Assembly (NCBI GenBank): GCA_905182525.1
Contig: CAJJBV010000004.1
Coordinates: 258,068-322,067, forward strand
Length of the DNA stretch: 64,000 bases
DNA from: Cryomorphaceae bacterium
Lineage (GTDB): Bacteria > Bacteroidota > Bacteroidia > Flavobacteriales_D > Parvicellaceae
Reading direction: 5' to 3'
This document shows, piece after piece, positions 18,210-28,137 of the stretch; the stretch's first letter is position 1; every line of letters starts with the position of its first letter. The notes below the pieces were generated by a model, which was not told the origin of the DNA, ran no database searches, and was given only the letters and a program-made list of their open reading frames with translations. A program made the position numbers and the translations under genes.

Positions 18210-19406
18210 TTACAGCTTTCTTTTTGAGATTTCAATCGTTCCTTTATCGTTTCTAAGTTTAATTTTAACTGTCTTATTGATTCCATCTCTATGAATAATT
18301 AAATTAACAACATCTCCAGGTTTATATTTAGCAATTTGTTCTTGAAGTTCAGGGACATCATTAACTTTAATTTTTTCAACTTTTAATATGATATCGTTAA
18401 TTTTAATTCCAGCTTCTTTAGCTGCACCTCCAATAGAAAGTCCACTTACCAAAACTCCGTTAGTGTTTTCCAAGTCTAGATCATCCATTACAAATTGGGT
18501 TACATCTTGAATAATTACTCCAATAAAAGCTCGCTGAACTTCACCATAATTTTTTAAATCATTAACTACTTTTAAAGCAATATTTGAGGGTATTGCAAAT
18601 GAATATCCGCTGTAAGATCCAGTTCTAGATGCAATCGCTGTATTAATTCCAACAAGTAAGCCATCGGGGTTTACCAAAGCACCACCACTATTTCCCGGAT
18701 TGACTGCAGCATCTGTCTGGATGAAAGATTCTAATGGAAAAATATTTTTTTCCGAGCTATTTCTTCGTAAAATATTTATATTTCTAGCTTTAGCACTTAC
18801 AATACCTGCAGTAACGGTTGATGTTAAATTAAATGGATTGCCAACTGCCAATACCCAGTCACCTAATTTAACTTCATCAGAATTTCCAAACTTTGCAAAT
18901 GAAAGATTCATTTCTTTAATTTTTAAAAGTGCTAAATCTGTATTTGGGTCTGCACCGATGATTTCTGCATTTAGTTCTCTTCCATCATTTAATATTACAA
19001 GGAGTTTTGAAGATCCCTCGACTACATGATTATTAGTTACAATGTATCCATCACTTGAAATTAAAACACCAGACCCTGCAGAAATTTGACTTTTTTTGCT
19101 GTAATTTCCATTAGGGCCTAAAAAGTAATCCATTAAAGGGTCTGAATCATAATTATTTGAATATTCACTTTTAATATGAACTACAGAATTTACAGTTTTT
19201 TCAGCTGCAATTGTGAAATCTAAATCGTTTGAAATTGGATAATTATTTTTTGTTAATTTAAAAGATTGGGTTAAACTGGTATTATCATTTTCTGATGAAT
19301 TTTCTAAACTTTTTGATGCTGATTTATTGGTTGTTATGTTTAAAATATAAAAAGTTACAAGACCACTAAATAAACCAATTAATATAAAATATAATATTTT
19401 TTTCAT
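18210..19406 (-). CDS. Do/DegP-type periplasmic serine protease (HtrA family)
   Basis: A 398-residue trypsin-like protease anchored by one N-terminal helix (ILYFILIGLFSGLVTFYIL). The triad is visible: His in IVTNNHVVEGSS near residue 125, Asp in DPNTDLALLKI near 157, Ser in AVNPGNSGGALVNPDG near 237. One PDZ domain follows (about residues 290-385, GVLVSGLSIGGAAKEAG). It degrades or refolds misfolded envelope proteins. Bacteroidota DegP proteins often have two PDZ domains, so this is closer to the DegS/HtrA single-PDZ arrangement. Confidence 0.93.
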   Translation of the reverse strand: MKKILYFILIGLFSGLVTFYILNITTNKSASKSLENSSENDNTSLTQSFKLTKNNYPISNDLDFTIAAEKTVNSVVHIKSEYSNNYDSDPLMDYFLGPNGNYSKKSQISAGSGVLISSDGYIVTNNHVVEGSSKLLVILNDGRELNAEIIGADPNTDLALLKIKEMNLSFAKFGNSDEVKLGDWVLAVGNPFNLTSTVTAGIVSAKARNINILRRNSSEKNIFPLESFIQTDAAVNPGNSGGALVNPDGLLVGINTAIASRTGSYSGYSFAIPSNIALKVVNDLKNYGEVQRAFIGVIIQDVTQFVMDDLDLENTNGVLVSGLSIGGAAKEAGIKINDIILKVEKIKVNDVPELQEQIAKYKPGDVVNLIIHRDGINKTVKIKLRNDKGTIEISKRKL

Positions 19407-19500
19407 TACTTAAATTTACTTATTAATAGTGTTGATTTTAACTTTTAGATGTATTGTCGTGTTAAATATTGTTAAGCATAATTTTAGTTACTTTTGATTA

Positions 19501-20274
19501 ATGACAATTAAATTTTATAAATACCATGGTACTGGAAATGATTTTATAATTATTGATTTAACTAAGGATGATTTTAAATTTACCGAGAATCAAATAAAAA
19601 AAATCTGTGATAGAAAGTATGGGATTGGTGCCGATGGCTTAATATTAATTTTTAATCACGATAGTGTTAGTTTTGAAATGAAATTTTTTAACCCTGACGG
19701 AACTGCTAGCTTTTGTGGAAATGGAAGTAGATGTGCTGTTTTATATTGTTTTCATCAAGGAATTGTTCAGTCAAATTGTTCTTTTATTACTAACGATGGA
19801 ATTCATCAAGGACAAGTTTTAGAAGATGAAAATATTAAAATCAGTATTAAAAGTCCTGTCTTAGTAGATAAATTGAGTAATGGAGATTTTGAAGTTAACA
19901 CAGGCTCTCCACACTATGTTCAGATTGCTAATAGTTTAGATAATATAGCCTTTAACAAGCATTGTAGGTTGATTAGAAATAATGACAAATATTTTCAAAA
20001 TGGGATAAATGTTAATTTGGTTAAAGTAGAAGATAATTTTTTGGATATGAGAACCTATGAAAGAGGAGTTGAAGACGAAACACTCTCGTGTGGTTCTGGA
20101 GTAACTGCTTCAGCACTAGCCATTGCCTATGAAAATAAAATAGATAATTCTCTCTTTGTTAAAACACGCGGAGGGAAGCTGAAAGTTAATTTTGAAAGAA
20201 TAGAAAATAGCTTTGAAAAAGTATTTCTTACAGGCCCAGTAAAGTTTGTTTTCAGTGGAGATTATGATTTGTAA
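19501..20274 (+). CDS. dapF: Diaminopimelate epimerase
   Basis: Interconverts LL- and meso-diaminopimelate for lysine and peptidoglycan synthesis, without a cofactor. The 257 residues show KYHGTGNDFIIIDL at the N-terminus, the first active-site cysteine in FNPDGTASFCGNGSRC near residue 73, and the second in ETLSCGSGVTASALA near 198. Both catalytic cysteines are present. The ATG at 19501 fits the family N-terminus exactly. A GNAT gene follows after 25 bases. Confidence 0.97.
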   Translation: MTIKFYKYHGTGNDFIIIDLTKDDFKFTENQIKKICDRKYGIGADGLILIFNHDSVSFEMKFFNPDGTASFCGNGSRCAVLYCFHQGIVQSNCSFITNDGIHQGQVLEDENIKISIKSPVLVDKLSNGDFEVNTGSPHYVQIANSLDNIAFNKHCRLIRNNDKYFQNGINVNLVKVEDNFLDMRTYERGVEDETLSCGSGVTASALAIAYENKIDNSLFVKTRGGKLKVNFERIENSFEKVFLTGPVKFVFSGDYDL

Positions 20275-20299
20275 TATCTATCCTTAAAAATCCATTAAA

Positions 20300-20800
20300 A
20301 TGACAAAAAATGTTACTTTAAGAAGGCCAAAATTATTGGATTTAGACCAGCTTCTTTTATGGGAAAATAATTTAGACAATTCTCTTTATTCTGATAATCC
20401 TATTTTTTATACTAGAGAGCAGATTGAACAATTTTTAACTTCCGATCAAGATATATTCTTAGATCGGAAAATAAGATTTATGATTGATAGTAGTGATTCA
20501 CCCATAGGCTGTGTTGATTTATTTGAATATGACATGGTTAATTCTAGAGCTGGTGTAGGTATTTTTATTGATGAAAAATTTAGAAATATGGGATTTGGCA
20601 CCAAAGCATTATCCCTACTAAAATCCATTTGCATGAAAGATTATTTTATTTCAAATCTACACGTCAATATTTTATATACCAATAAAGAAAGTATACAGCT
20701 TTTTGAAAGGGCTGGATTTACTAAAAACGGGGTTAAAGAAAATTGGATTAGAACTGAAAACTCAATGTTGGATGTATGGTTTTTTCAATGTTTTCTTTAA
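20300..20800 (+). CDS. GNAT-family N-acetyltransferase (SpeG/RimJ-like)
   Basis: A 166-residue acetyl-CoA-dependent acetyltransferase. The acetyl-CoA binding motif A is VGIFIDEKFRNMGFGTKALSL near residues 95-115, followed by NILYTNKESIQLFERAGFTK, the usual C-terminal motif. N-terminal text (VTLRRPKLLDLDQLLLWE) matches the diamine or ribosomal-protein acetyltransferase subgroup. The acceptor substrate is unknown. It lies 25 bases after dapF and may share its transcript. Confidence 0.88.
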   Translation: MTKNVTLRRPKLLDLDQLLLWENNLDNSLYSDNPIFYTREQIEQFLTSDQDIFLDRKIRFMIDSSDSPIGCVDLFEYDMVNSRAGVGIFIDEKFRNMGFGTKALSLLKSICMKDYFISNLHVNILYTNKESIQLFERAGFTKNGVKENWIRTENSMLDVWFFQCFL

Positions 20801-20855
20801 GCTTAGCTAAATTTATTGTAGTTTAAATATTTACATTAATCATAAATCAATTTAA

Positions 20856-21273
20856 ATGAAAACTAAATTAATTTTTACAATCAATGGATGTATTCATCTA
20901 TTAATAGGTGCTTTTTTATGGGTTCAAGCAGTAATCGTTGGGAAGGCAGGGATTCTCAGAACAACTTAAAAAAAAAGCTCCTGGACAAGAATTAACCGAT
21001 GGAATTTATTTGGTTCTTGCAAGTACAGTAGATACTGTTGGAGCATTCAATATTGGGATTGGGTTGATGCTTGTATCCATAAGCAATCTCATAGATTTAG
21101 AATCAGTAAGAAAAGTTTTGAGAGGGCATACATTCCTATGTGCGTGTGGATTATTACTTTCGGCATTATTCAATACGATTTTCTTAAAAGGTGGTCCTCC
21201 ACTCCCAGTATTTATTCTTCTAATCATAGCAGTTAACCTTGCTGCTTATGGTTCAAGAAAAAGAACTATTTAA
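20856..21273 (+). CDS. Small membrane protein of unknown family, frameshifted
   Basis: Translation from the ATG at 20856 gives KTKLIFTINGCIHLLIGAFL with a first membrane helix, then runs out of frame near 20945. The +1 frame continues with GFSEQLKKKAPGQELTDGIY and three more hydrophobic segments (GAFNIGIGLMLVSI, HTFLCACGLLLSALF, LPVFILLIIAVNLAA) to the stop at 21273. Dropping one G from the GG at the AAGGCAGGG site joins them into a 139-residue four-helix protein. No function can be assigned. Confidence 0.65.
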
Positions 21274-21449
21274 ACCTTCGGCATATCCTATTCATTAAGT
21301 ACATACACTTCTAAATCCTATTAAATAAGTTAAACTAAAGTTTATAGAAGAATGTCCAATGAAAAAGTGGGATTAGACTATATATGTAACCCATTCTCTA
21401 TATCTTAAAGGTATTATTAAGCAAATCAATTAAAATCAAAAAAATATTT

Positions 21450-23189
21450 CTATCTCCTCCTGCCACCGCTTCCGCTATTTCCCCCTCTAAAAGAATTTCT
21501 ATCTCTACTTCTTCCTCTATCTCTATCTCTACTTCTTCCTCTATCTCTGTCTCTATCTCTGCTTCTTCCTCTGTCTCTAGATCTAGAATTTGAACCTTCA
21601 TTAGATGCAATTTCTACTTTAAAAGTGTTTCCATCGTATTCTTTATCCTTTAAATTTTCTAAAATAACATCGGATAATTTCTTGTCTACCTCAAAAAATG
21701 AGAAATCGTTGAAAAGATCAAGGGATCCAATAGACTTAGAGTCTATATCGGTGTTTGAACATATTAGTCTTAATAGTCCCCCTTTGTTAAGCCCTTTGCT
21801 AAGGCCTAAACTTATAAAGAATCTTTGATGGTCATCACTTGTAACTCTTGCCCCTTTACTGCCTTTGTCATTGACAATATCTCTAGAGTTCTCATAATAT
21901 TTTAAAAGTTGATTAAACTCAATACCAATCATTCTTTTGATAAGTTCTTCTTTGGTGAATTCTTCAAAGTTTTTACTTATAGCTGGAATTAAATCTGATA
22001 TCTCTTCTTCGTTAATTTTAACATTTTTAATTTTCTCAACATAACCAATTAATTGTTGCTCACATATTTCTTTTCCTGTTGGTAGTTTTCCAGCATCAAA
22101 TTTTATTTTAATTTTTCTCTCAATTTGAGAAATTTTATTTTGATCTTTATTAGAAACAATTGCTATAGACACCCCTTTTTTACCAGCTCTAGCAGTTCGT
22201 CCACTTCTATGGGTATAGCTTTCAGATTCATCAGGTAAATGATAATTAATTACGTGTGAAATATCATTTACATCAATTCCTCGTGCAGCAACGTCAGTAG
22301 CAACTAGAACTTGAAGAGTTTTATCTCTAAATTTTTCCATTGCTTTATCTCTTTGCATTTGAGATAAATCTCCATGCAATGGAGCAGCATTATAACCCTC
22401 TTTAAGTAGTTTGTCAGCGACATCTTGTGTTGTTCTCCTAGTTCTACAAAATATAAGTCCATATATATTTGGATTAAAATCTAATATCCTTTTTACTGCT
22501 TTGTACCTATCTCTTTCAGGAACATTATAAAAAACATGTTGAATATTTTCTGCGCCTACGTTTTTACTTCCAACAGTAATTTCTAAGGGGTTAGTCATAT
22601 ACGACTTTGAGATTTTCTCAACATCTCTTGGCATTGTTGCTGAAAATAGCCATGTTGATTTTTCATCAGGTGTATGACTTAATATACCATCTATATCTTC
22701 TTTGAAACCCATGTTTAGCATTTCATCTGCTTCGTCTAAAACAACATAAGAAACATTATTTATCTTTATCATCTTTCTTTTCATCATGTCCATAAGTCTA
22801 CCAGGCGTCGCTACTACTATTTGAGCACCTGATCTTATTTCTCTTGATTGTTTATCCATACTTGCGCCACCATATATAGTAGCTATTGACAATCCCTTGA
22901 CAAATTTTGAAAAATCTTTAAAGTCATTTGATATTTGAACACACAGTTCTCTAGTTGGAGCAATTACTAATCCTTGGACAATATTTTTAGAAACATCGAT
23001 TTTTTGAATCATTGGAAGTCCAAAAGCTGCTGTCTTACCTGTACCTGTTTGAGCTAATCCAATTAGATCTCTATCCTCATTAATGAGTAGAGGAATTGAT
23101 TCCTCTTGAACAGGTGTTGGTGAAGTAAAGCCAAGAGCTTCAACTCCTTTTAGTATGTTAGAATCTAGAGGAAGATCGGAAAACTGCAT
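21450..23189 (-). CDS. DEAD-box RNA helicase (DeaD/DbpA type) with Arg-Ser/Arg-Asp tail
   Basis: A 579-residue ATP-dependent RNA helicase for ribosome assembly or cold-stress RNA remodelling. Q motif FTSPTPVQEESIP near residue 23, Walker A AQTGTGKTAAFGLP, DEAD box VLDEADEMLNMGF near 148, SAT motif FSATMPRD, HRSGRTARAG near 325. A DbpA-like RNA-binding domain follows at about 460-535 (FFISLGLSKGLNKGGLLRL). The last 45 residues are repeats of SRDRDRGR type ending GGNSGSGGRRR, a disordered RNA-binding tail. RNase P RNA is encoded directly upstream on the same strand. Confidence 0.95.
   Translation of the reverse strand: MQFSDLPLDSNILKGVEALGFTSPTPVQEESIPLLINEDRDLIGLAQTGTGKTAAFGLPMIQKIDVSKNIVQGLVIAPTRELCVQISNDFKDFSKFVKGLSIATIYGGASMDKQSREIRSGAQIVVATPGRLMDMMKRKMIKINNVSYVVLDEADEMLNMGFKEDIDGILSHTPDEKSTWLFSATMPRDVEKISKSYMTNPLEITVGSKNVGAENIQHVFYNVPERDRYKAVKRILDFNPNIYGLIFCRTRRTTQDVADKLLKEGYNAAPLHGDLSQMQRDKAMEKFRDKTLQVLVATDVAARGIDVNDISHVINYHLPDESESYTHRSGRTARAGKKGVSIAIVSNKDQNKISQIERKIKIKFDAGKLPTGKEICEQQLIGYVEKIKNVKINEEEISDLIPAISKNFEEFTKEELIKRMIGIEFNQLLKYYENSRDIVNDKGSKGARVTSDDHQRFFISLGLSKGLNKGGLLRLICSNTDIDSKSIGSLDLFNDFSFFEVDKKLSDVILENLKDKEYDGNTFKVEIASNEGSNSRSRDRGRSRDRDRDRGRSRDRDRGRSRDRNSFRGGNSGSGGRRR
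21465..21595 (-). repeat. Low-complexity tandem repeat coding the Arg/Asp/Ser tail of the helicase
   Basis: The DNA repeats short CT-rich units (CTATCTCTACTTCTTCCT type on the plus strand) of 6, 12 and 18 bases, coding SRDRGR and DRDRDR strings. Such a tract can change length by slippage. Frame is kept here. Confidence 0.75.
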
Positions 23190-23207
23190 TTTTTGTTAAA
23201 TTTTTCG

Positions 23208-23215
23208 CGAAGATA
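23208..23215 (-). promoter_or_regulatory. Putative -7 element TATCTTCG upstream of the DEAD-box helicase
   Basis: Same octamer as at 4151-4158, 19 bases before the start codon at 23189 and one mismatch from TAnnTTTG. No well-spaced TTG is seen, so it is tentative. Confidence 0.35.
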
Positions 23216-23242
23216 AACTAATAAATCAAGTAAAAGTAAAAA

Positions 23243-23582
23243 AAAGTTAAACCTGTAAGCCGGATTCTGTCGAGGTCCATCATTTATCTAGGCTAATTAT
23301 CACTAATTAGCTCGAGCGACCTACCCTCCAAGTTGAGCGAGCAACTCTTCAACAAAGTAACCTTGGTTTATTTGGTCTTTCAGCGCATGAGGTTTACCTT
23401 GCTAACGATGTCACCATCGTCACGGTGAGCTCTTACCTCACCTTTTCACCATTGCCATTACTGGCTGTTTATTTTCTGTGGCACTAGCTGTATTTTAAAA
23501 AATCCTTCCTGTTAGGAAGCATGCTGCTCTAAGCTGTCCGGACTTTCCTCTTGCAAAGCAAGCGATGAACCAGTTTAACTTT
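23243..23582 (-). ncRNA. rnpB: RNase P RNA (bacterial type A)
   Basis: The catalytic RNA of RNase P, which matures tRNA 5' ends. The minus strand begins AGTTAAACTGGTTCATCGCT near 23580, continues with the conserved GAGGAAAGTCCGGACAGC (about 23533-23550), and ends with GACAGAATCCGGCTTAC near 23256, the universal 3' segment. The two ends pair to form helix P1 (AGTTAAAC with GTTTAACTT). A run of eight T follows P1 on the minus strand (about 23237-23246) and can serve as the terminator tail. The length of about 340 bases is typical. End coordinates are approximate to a few bases. Confidence 0.95.
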
Positions 23583-23650
23583 TTATCAAATTTATAAATC
23601 TAAAATGAAGTAAACAAGATTTAAATAAGAAGATTATGTTTTTAGATGTT

Positions 23651-24739
23651 TTAAAAAAGAATTTCAACTGAAATAGCTTTATGATCAGAAAGAAGTTCTG
23701 GATGCGTTTGGAAATTAAACGAATTTAATAATTTATCATGCCATATGTAATCTATTCGTAAAAATGGTAATTTCCCTATATATGTCCCCCCGACTCCAAA
23801 TCCAGATTTTGTAAAACTATCAATGTACAGTTTATTAAACTCATTATAAGCGTAGGATATTGGGGTGTCATTTAAATCACAACAAATAATTTTTTTGAAT
23901 GGACTAATTTCTATAACTGGAATTAATTTTTTAAGTTGTATTGACCTATTTTTAAAACCAATTTTAAGTTTATTTATAATATTTTGTTTTGGTTTTTTTT
24001 GATTTGATCTAATTGGGCGCCCCTTTCCCCCTATAATTTTATAATCAGAGTAATTAAACCTTATTGATCCTAGATGAGCATTAAAAACTCTCAAAGTATC
24101 TTTCTTAAAAACAATATCTGACCACATACAATGATTAGATTTTTCATCATTGAACTCTATTTTTTCTTTATTAATAATGGGGTATTTACTAAAAGTTGCT
24201 AAACCAAACATTGAATTCTTATTACTTTCACTACTAAAACTCTCATGATAATATTTAAAGCTTAATTCCTCTAAAATATTTTCTCTAGTGATAAACTTTT
24301 TATTGTTATCATAAAAATATTCTTGTAAACAAACAATATCTGGTTTTTGATCTTTAATAAGAGCTATTATTTTAGATTTTATCTCTTCATTTTTCTTCCA
24401 GTTATATAAGTCAAATAAACGAACGTTAAAACTCATGACTTTTAATTTGTCCTTGTAAGAAATATTACTTGATATTTTAGGGTTTAGTTGTATGAATCTA
24501 CTATGATGGTACATCCCCAATATAATAATTATCAAAGTTGGTAAAAAGTAGATGTTTCTTTTTAAAAAACCAAATCAAAAATAAAACCAGGTTTAAAAAT
24601 AAAATTGCAGGATATAAAAGCCCAGCTAAAGCTATCCACGTATTTTTAGCTGGATCAGATAAAAAGCTAAATAGCTTATGATTAATAAAAAGTTAAAAAC
24701 TATGGTGGCGTAAGCTAATACTTTAGCTTTCCATTTCAT
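23651..24739 (-). CDS. Endonuclease/exonuclease/phosphatase (EEP) family membrane protein, two frameshifts in the N-terminal part
   Basis: The C-terminal 270 residues (frame to 24535) form an EEP domain: KVMSFNVRLFDLYNW, DIVCLQEY, FNAHLGSIRF, IICCDLNDTP, RIDYIWHD and LSDHKAISV hold the metal and catalytic residues. Upstream, other frames code the helices expected for this Bacteroidota family: MKWKAKVLAYATIVFNFLL from the ATG at 24739, then PAKNTWIALAGLLYPAILF, then KRNIYFLPTLIIIILGMYHH. Two indels, in the poly-T near 24685 and in the TTTTTTAAAAA near 24565, connect them into about 362 residues. The catalytic domain faces the periplasm by topology; the substrate is unknown. It is last in the mutL-rhomboid run. 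Confidence 0.85.
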
Positions 24740-24755
24740 TTTTTTAATTCCAAAG

Positions 24756-25640
24756 TTAAATATGCTTACTGGCATCGAATAAATAGTCTTTTTCTTTTTT
24801 CGAAAGACTCTCGTAGCCTGACAGTTTTATTTTATCTAATATCTCGTCTACTTTTTCTTGTCTTGATTTTGAATTTGAAAAAGTTGCTTTTTTTTCTTGT
24901 TTTTTCTTTTTATATACAATTTTAATTTTACGTTTTATTGAAAGACCCTTTATTTTACCTAGAAAATCATCAAACCAGTATGCGATATCTTTACCCTTTC
25001 TAAAATTACTTACATAAAAATATCCCCAAAAGGCTCCTCCTAAGTGAGCAAAATGAGCAATTCCATCGGAATTAGATAAGCCTATAATGTCAAAAGCTAC
25101 CCAAGTCATAGCCAAATATTTCATTTTGATTTTAATTACTCCAAATAACATTACTTCAAAATTTGGAGTGTAGGTTGCTAGCCCTACAAAAACCGCCATT
25201 ACAGCAGCTGAAGCACCCAGCATTGGAATATTACCCATGTCTTTAAATAATGGAAATAAATTATGAGTAATAAGATAAAGTATTGCACCACAAAAACCTC
25301 CAATTATATAGGTACTTAAAGAAGATTTTTTTCCCAGCAGATCTTCGTACATTTTTGCAGTGAAAAAATAAATAAGCATATTATTAAAAATATGCCAGAA
25401 GGATCCATGTAAAAACATGTAAGTTAAAATTGTCCATGGTCTTTTTAAAAATACAATAGGAGAGGAGTTAAAGCTAAAATAATCATTGATGTTACTAATC
25501 CCAGATGGATTCCATTTCATTAGAATAAAGAAATTACCTAGTATTAAAAACAGCAAATAGACTAATATGTTTATATATATTATTTTAATATAAACGCCAC
25601 CCGACTTAAATTGATATTTTAATTTATCTATAATTGTCAT
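24756..25640 (-). CDS. Rhomboid-family intramembrane serine protease
   Basis: A 294-residue polytopic membrane protein. The rhomboid signatures are present: HGSFWHIFNNMLIYFF near residue 85 (oxyanion-side His/Asn), the catalytic Ser in MLGASAAVMAVFVG near 145, and the catalytic His in IAHFAHLGGAFWGY near 197. The C-terminal third is a basic cytosolic tail (KRKIKIVYKKKKQEKKATF) not shared with its neighbour. It cleaves membrane proteins within the bilayer; substrates are unknown. Its ATG overlaps the stop of the second rhomboid gene by one base (TAATG), indicating coupling. Confidence 0.93.
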   Translation of the reverse strand: MTIIDKLKYQFKSGGVYIKIIYINILVYLLFLILGNFFILMKWNPSGISNINDYFSFNSSPIVFLKRPWTILTYMFLHGSFWHIFNNMLIYFFTAKMYEDLLGKKSSLSTYIIGGFCGAILYLITHNLFPLFKDMGNIPMLGASAAVMAVFVGLATYTPNFEVMLFGVIKIKMKYLAMTWVAFDIIGLSNSDGIAHFAHLGGAFWGYFYVSNFRKGKDIAYWFDDFLGKIKGLSIKRKIKIVYKKKKQEKKATFSNSKSRQEKVDEILDKIKLSGYESLSKKEKDYLFDASKHI

Positions 25641-26371
25641 TAAAAAAAACTATTTCTTTTTTTACTCCAATATAAAACAATAATTATTCCAATTAATGCT
25701 CCTCCTAAATGTGCAAAATGTGCTACATTATCACTAGGATTATTAGAAATGCCTAAATAAAGTTCTAAAACAGCATATCCAATTACAAAATACTTTGCTT
25801 TTATGGGTATTGGAGGGAAAAGTAACATGAGTTCTGTATTTGGGAATAAGTATCCAAAGGCAGCTAAAAGTCCAAAAATAGCTCCTGAAGCACCTAGCAT
25901 TGGAGAATTATGTAGAATATTTAATTGAGCCAAAATAGGATCTTTAAAATTCATTCCTTTTTGAAATGCTTCAAACGCATTAGCTCTAAATAGTTCTAGA
26001 TCTTCTAGTGATAGTCCCGTTTCTATACTTTGAATTCTAAAATAAGTAACACCTAAATGTAAAATAGATGCTCCCAAAGCACAACTAATATAATAAATTA
26101 AAAACTTTTGAGGTCCCCATATTTTTTCTAGTTGTGATCCGAAAATTACCAAAGCAAACATGTTGAAAAAGATATGTCCGATGGAATATGGACTATGCAT
26201 AAAAAAGTGTGTAGCCAACTGCCAAGGTCGAAATTGTTCGGATGTTATAGGATATAATTCAAAGTTTTGAGTAAATGATGGAATAGTCCATTGAGCAACA
26301 TAAAAAATAACATTTATTAGTAAAATATTTTTTACTACAGGACTAATATTTTTTAAAATGTTATTAAACAT
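25640..26371 (-). CDS. Rhomboid-family intramembrane serine protease (second copy)
   Basis: A 243-residue six-helix rhomboid without the basic tail of its partner. Key segments: HSPYSIGHIFFNMFALVIFG near residue 58, catalytic Ser in MLGASGAIFGLLAAFG near 158, catalytic His in VAHFAHLGGALIGII near 217. A loop insert of about 40 residues (RIQSIETGLSLEDLELFRAN) lies between helices before the Ser helix. Its ATG overlaps the stop of mutL by one base (ATTAATG) and the other rhomboid follows with the same coupling. The order mutL-rhomboid-rhomboid-EEP is a known Bacteroidota arrangement. Confidence 0.93.
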   Translation of the reverse strand: MFNNILKNISPVVKNILLINVIFYVAQWTIPSFTQNFELYPITSEQFRPWQLATHFFMHSPYSIGHIFFNMFALVIFGSQLEKIWGPQKFLIYYISCALGASILHLGVTYFRIQSIETGLSLEDLELFRANAFEAFQKGMNFKDPILAQLNILHNSPMLGASGAIFGLLAAFGYLFPNTELMLLFPPIPIKAKYFVIGYAVLELYLGISNNPSDNVAHFAHLGGALIGIIIVLYWSKKRNSFF

Positions 26372-28136
26372 TAATTGAATTTCTTAATAATTTCTTTTTG
26401 ATCTATTTCTTTAACAATAAAAAGTCCTTTAGTATTTCTTATTGGAGACTTGCAAGAAAATAAACAATCTGTTAAATGAGCCATTTCTTTACTGTTCATT
26501 GATCTTAATCTACTATGAGCATAGTTTTTTGATATATTCCAAGCAATTTTATCAAATGGGTTTTTGAATTCATCATTGCTATTTTTAATGTTCTCTAAAC
26601 AATCTTCAATAAACTTTTTACCATTTATATTTTTCGTGTCATTTGGAAAACTATTAATCACAATACAATTTTTTCCAAATTGATCTATTTCTATACCTAA
26701 TCTTTCTAATTCTTCTTTTAATTCCATGCACAAAACAAAATCACTCGGGTTTAATTCTACTTCAATAGGATGGAGTAGTTTTTGTGATAACACTTCTCCA
26801 TTTCCATACATTTCTTTAAGTTCTTCAAACTTCACTTGTTGATGAGCTCTAAAAATATCTATAATTAATAATCCATTTTTTTTGACTGCTAGTATATAAC
26901 GGTTATCAAATTGTAAAAATAGGTTAGAACTTTGTGGAACGTCACTTTGTTCTTCAAAATTTTCAGAAATTTCTAAATCTTTTTGATAATTACTTTTTAA
27001 TAAATCAAAATTACCACTTAACTGACCTTTATCTTCTCTTTGAAAAGGGTTATAACTAGTATCAACTTTAATAGAAGGTATTTTAATAGATTCTCCAGGC
27101 TTAATATCTGGAAAATTAAATGAGGTTTCTTGGTTAAAATCAATTGAAGGAGCAATATTATTTTTACCTAGTGAACTTCTTACACTTGATTTAACAAGCT
27201 CGTAAACAGCTCTCTCGTCTTCAAACTTAATCTCAGTTTTACTTGGATGAATATTAACATCAATAGAGTCCAAGGGTAATGTTAAATATATAAAGTATGA
27301 AGGGAAATATTCATTACCTATTAAATCTTTAAAAACAACTTTAATAGCATGATTAATAGAATTATTTCTAATAAATCGATTATTAATAAATAAAAATTGT
27401 TCTCCTCGTGTTCTTTTTGAGAACTCTGGCTTTAATACAAAACCACTAATTTTTGTTATGCTAGTTTCCTCTTCTACAGGAACTAGCCTTTCATTATATT
27501 TTTTTCCAAATATTGAAACAATTCTTTGTCTTGTGTTACTAGAAGGTAAATCAAAAATTAAATTTTTATTGTGATGCATTGTAAAATGAATCTCGGGGTG
27601 GGTAAGTGCAACTCTATGAAATTCGTCTATAATATGTTTTGTTTCAACCCCTTAGACTTCAAAAAATTTCTTCGAGCAGGAACATTGAAAAATAAATTTT
27701 TCATTGATATACTAGTTCCGTTTGTATAAGCACAAGCTTCAGAGTTAGTAATTTTTGATGCTTCAATTTTAATTTGATGACCTATATCACTATTTTTTTG
27801 TTTTGTTTTAAGTTCTACTTGAGAAACAGCTGCTATACTAGAAAGAGCTTCTCCTCGGAACCCTTTAGAAGAAATTGCAAATAAATCTTCTGTTAACTTT
27901 ATTTTAGATGTAGCATGTTTTTTAAAACATATTTCCGCATCTTCTTTAGTCATCCCAGAACCATTATCAATTACCTGAACTAAACTTTCACCAGCATCTT
28001 TAATTATTAGTTGAATTAATGTGCTATTTGCATCAATAGCATTTTCTAACAATTCCTTTACTGCTGATGCAGGTCTTTGAATTACCTCACCAGCAGCAAT
28101 TTGATTAGCTACATGTTCTGAAAGTAATTCTATCAT
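26371..28136 (-). CDS. mutL: DNA mismatch repair protein MutL, interrupted by one frameshift
   Basis: A GHKL ATPase coordinating mismatch repair after MutS recognition. The N-terminal frame (28136 to 27627) carries [30 protein letters not shown] and [11 protein letters not shown], the ATP-binding motifs. It breaks at AAGGGGTTGAAAC; adding one G restores [20 protein letters not shown] and joins the second frame, with [15 protein letters not shown] (transducer domain) and [12 protein letters not shown]. The C-terminal dimerisation domain has [16 protein letters not shown] where endonuclease-type MutL has DQHAxxE, so endonuclease activity is doubtful. The joined protein is about 588 residues. 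Confidence 0.93.
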
Positions 28137-28137
28137 T

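Noticed and set aside
19469-19496. TTG-N17-TACTTTTG as a dapF promoter
   Set aside because: The element ends 4 bases before the dapF ATG, so transcription would start inside the gene; kept only as a possible leaderless case.
21274-21449. Possible small gene between the membrane protein and the helicase
   Set aside because: No frame of useful length, no structure or promoter-like element seen in this 176-base stretch.
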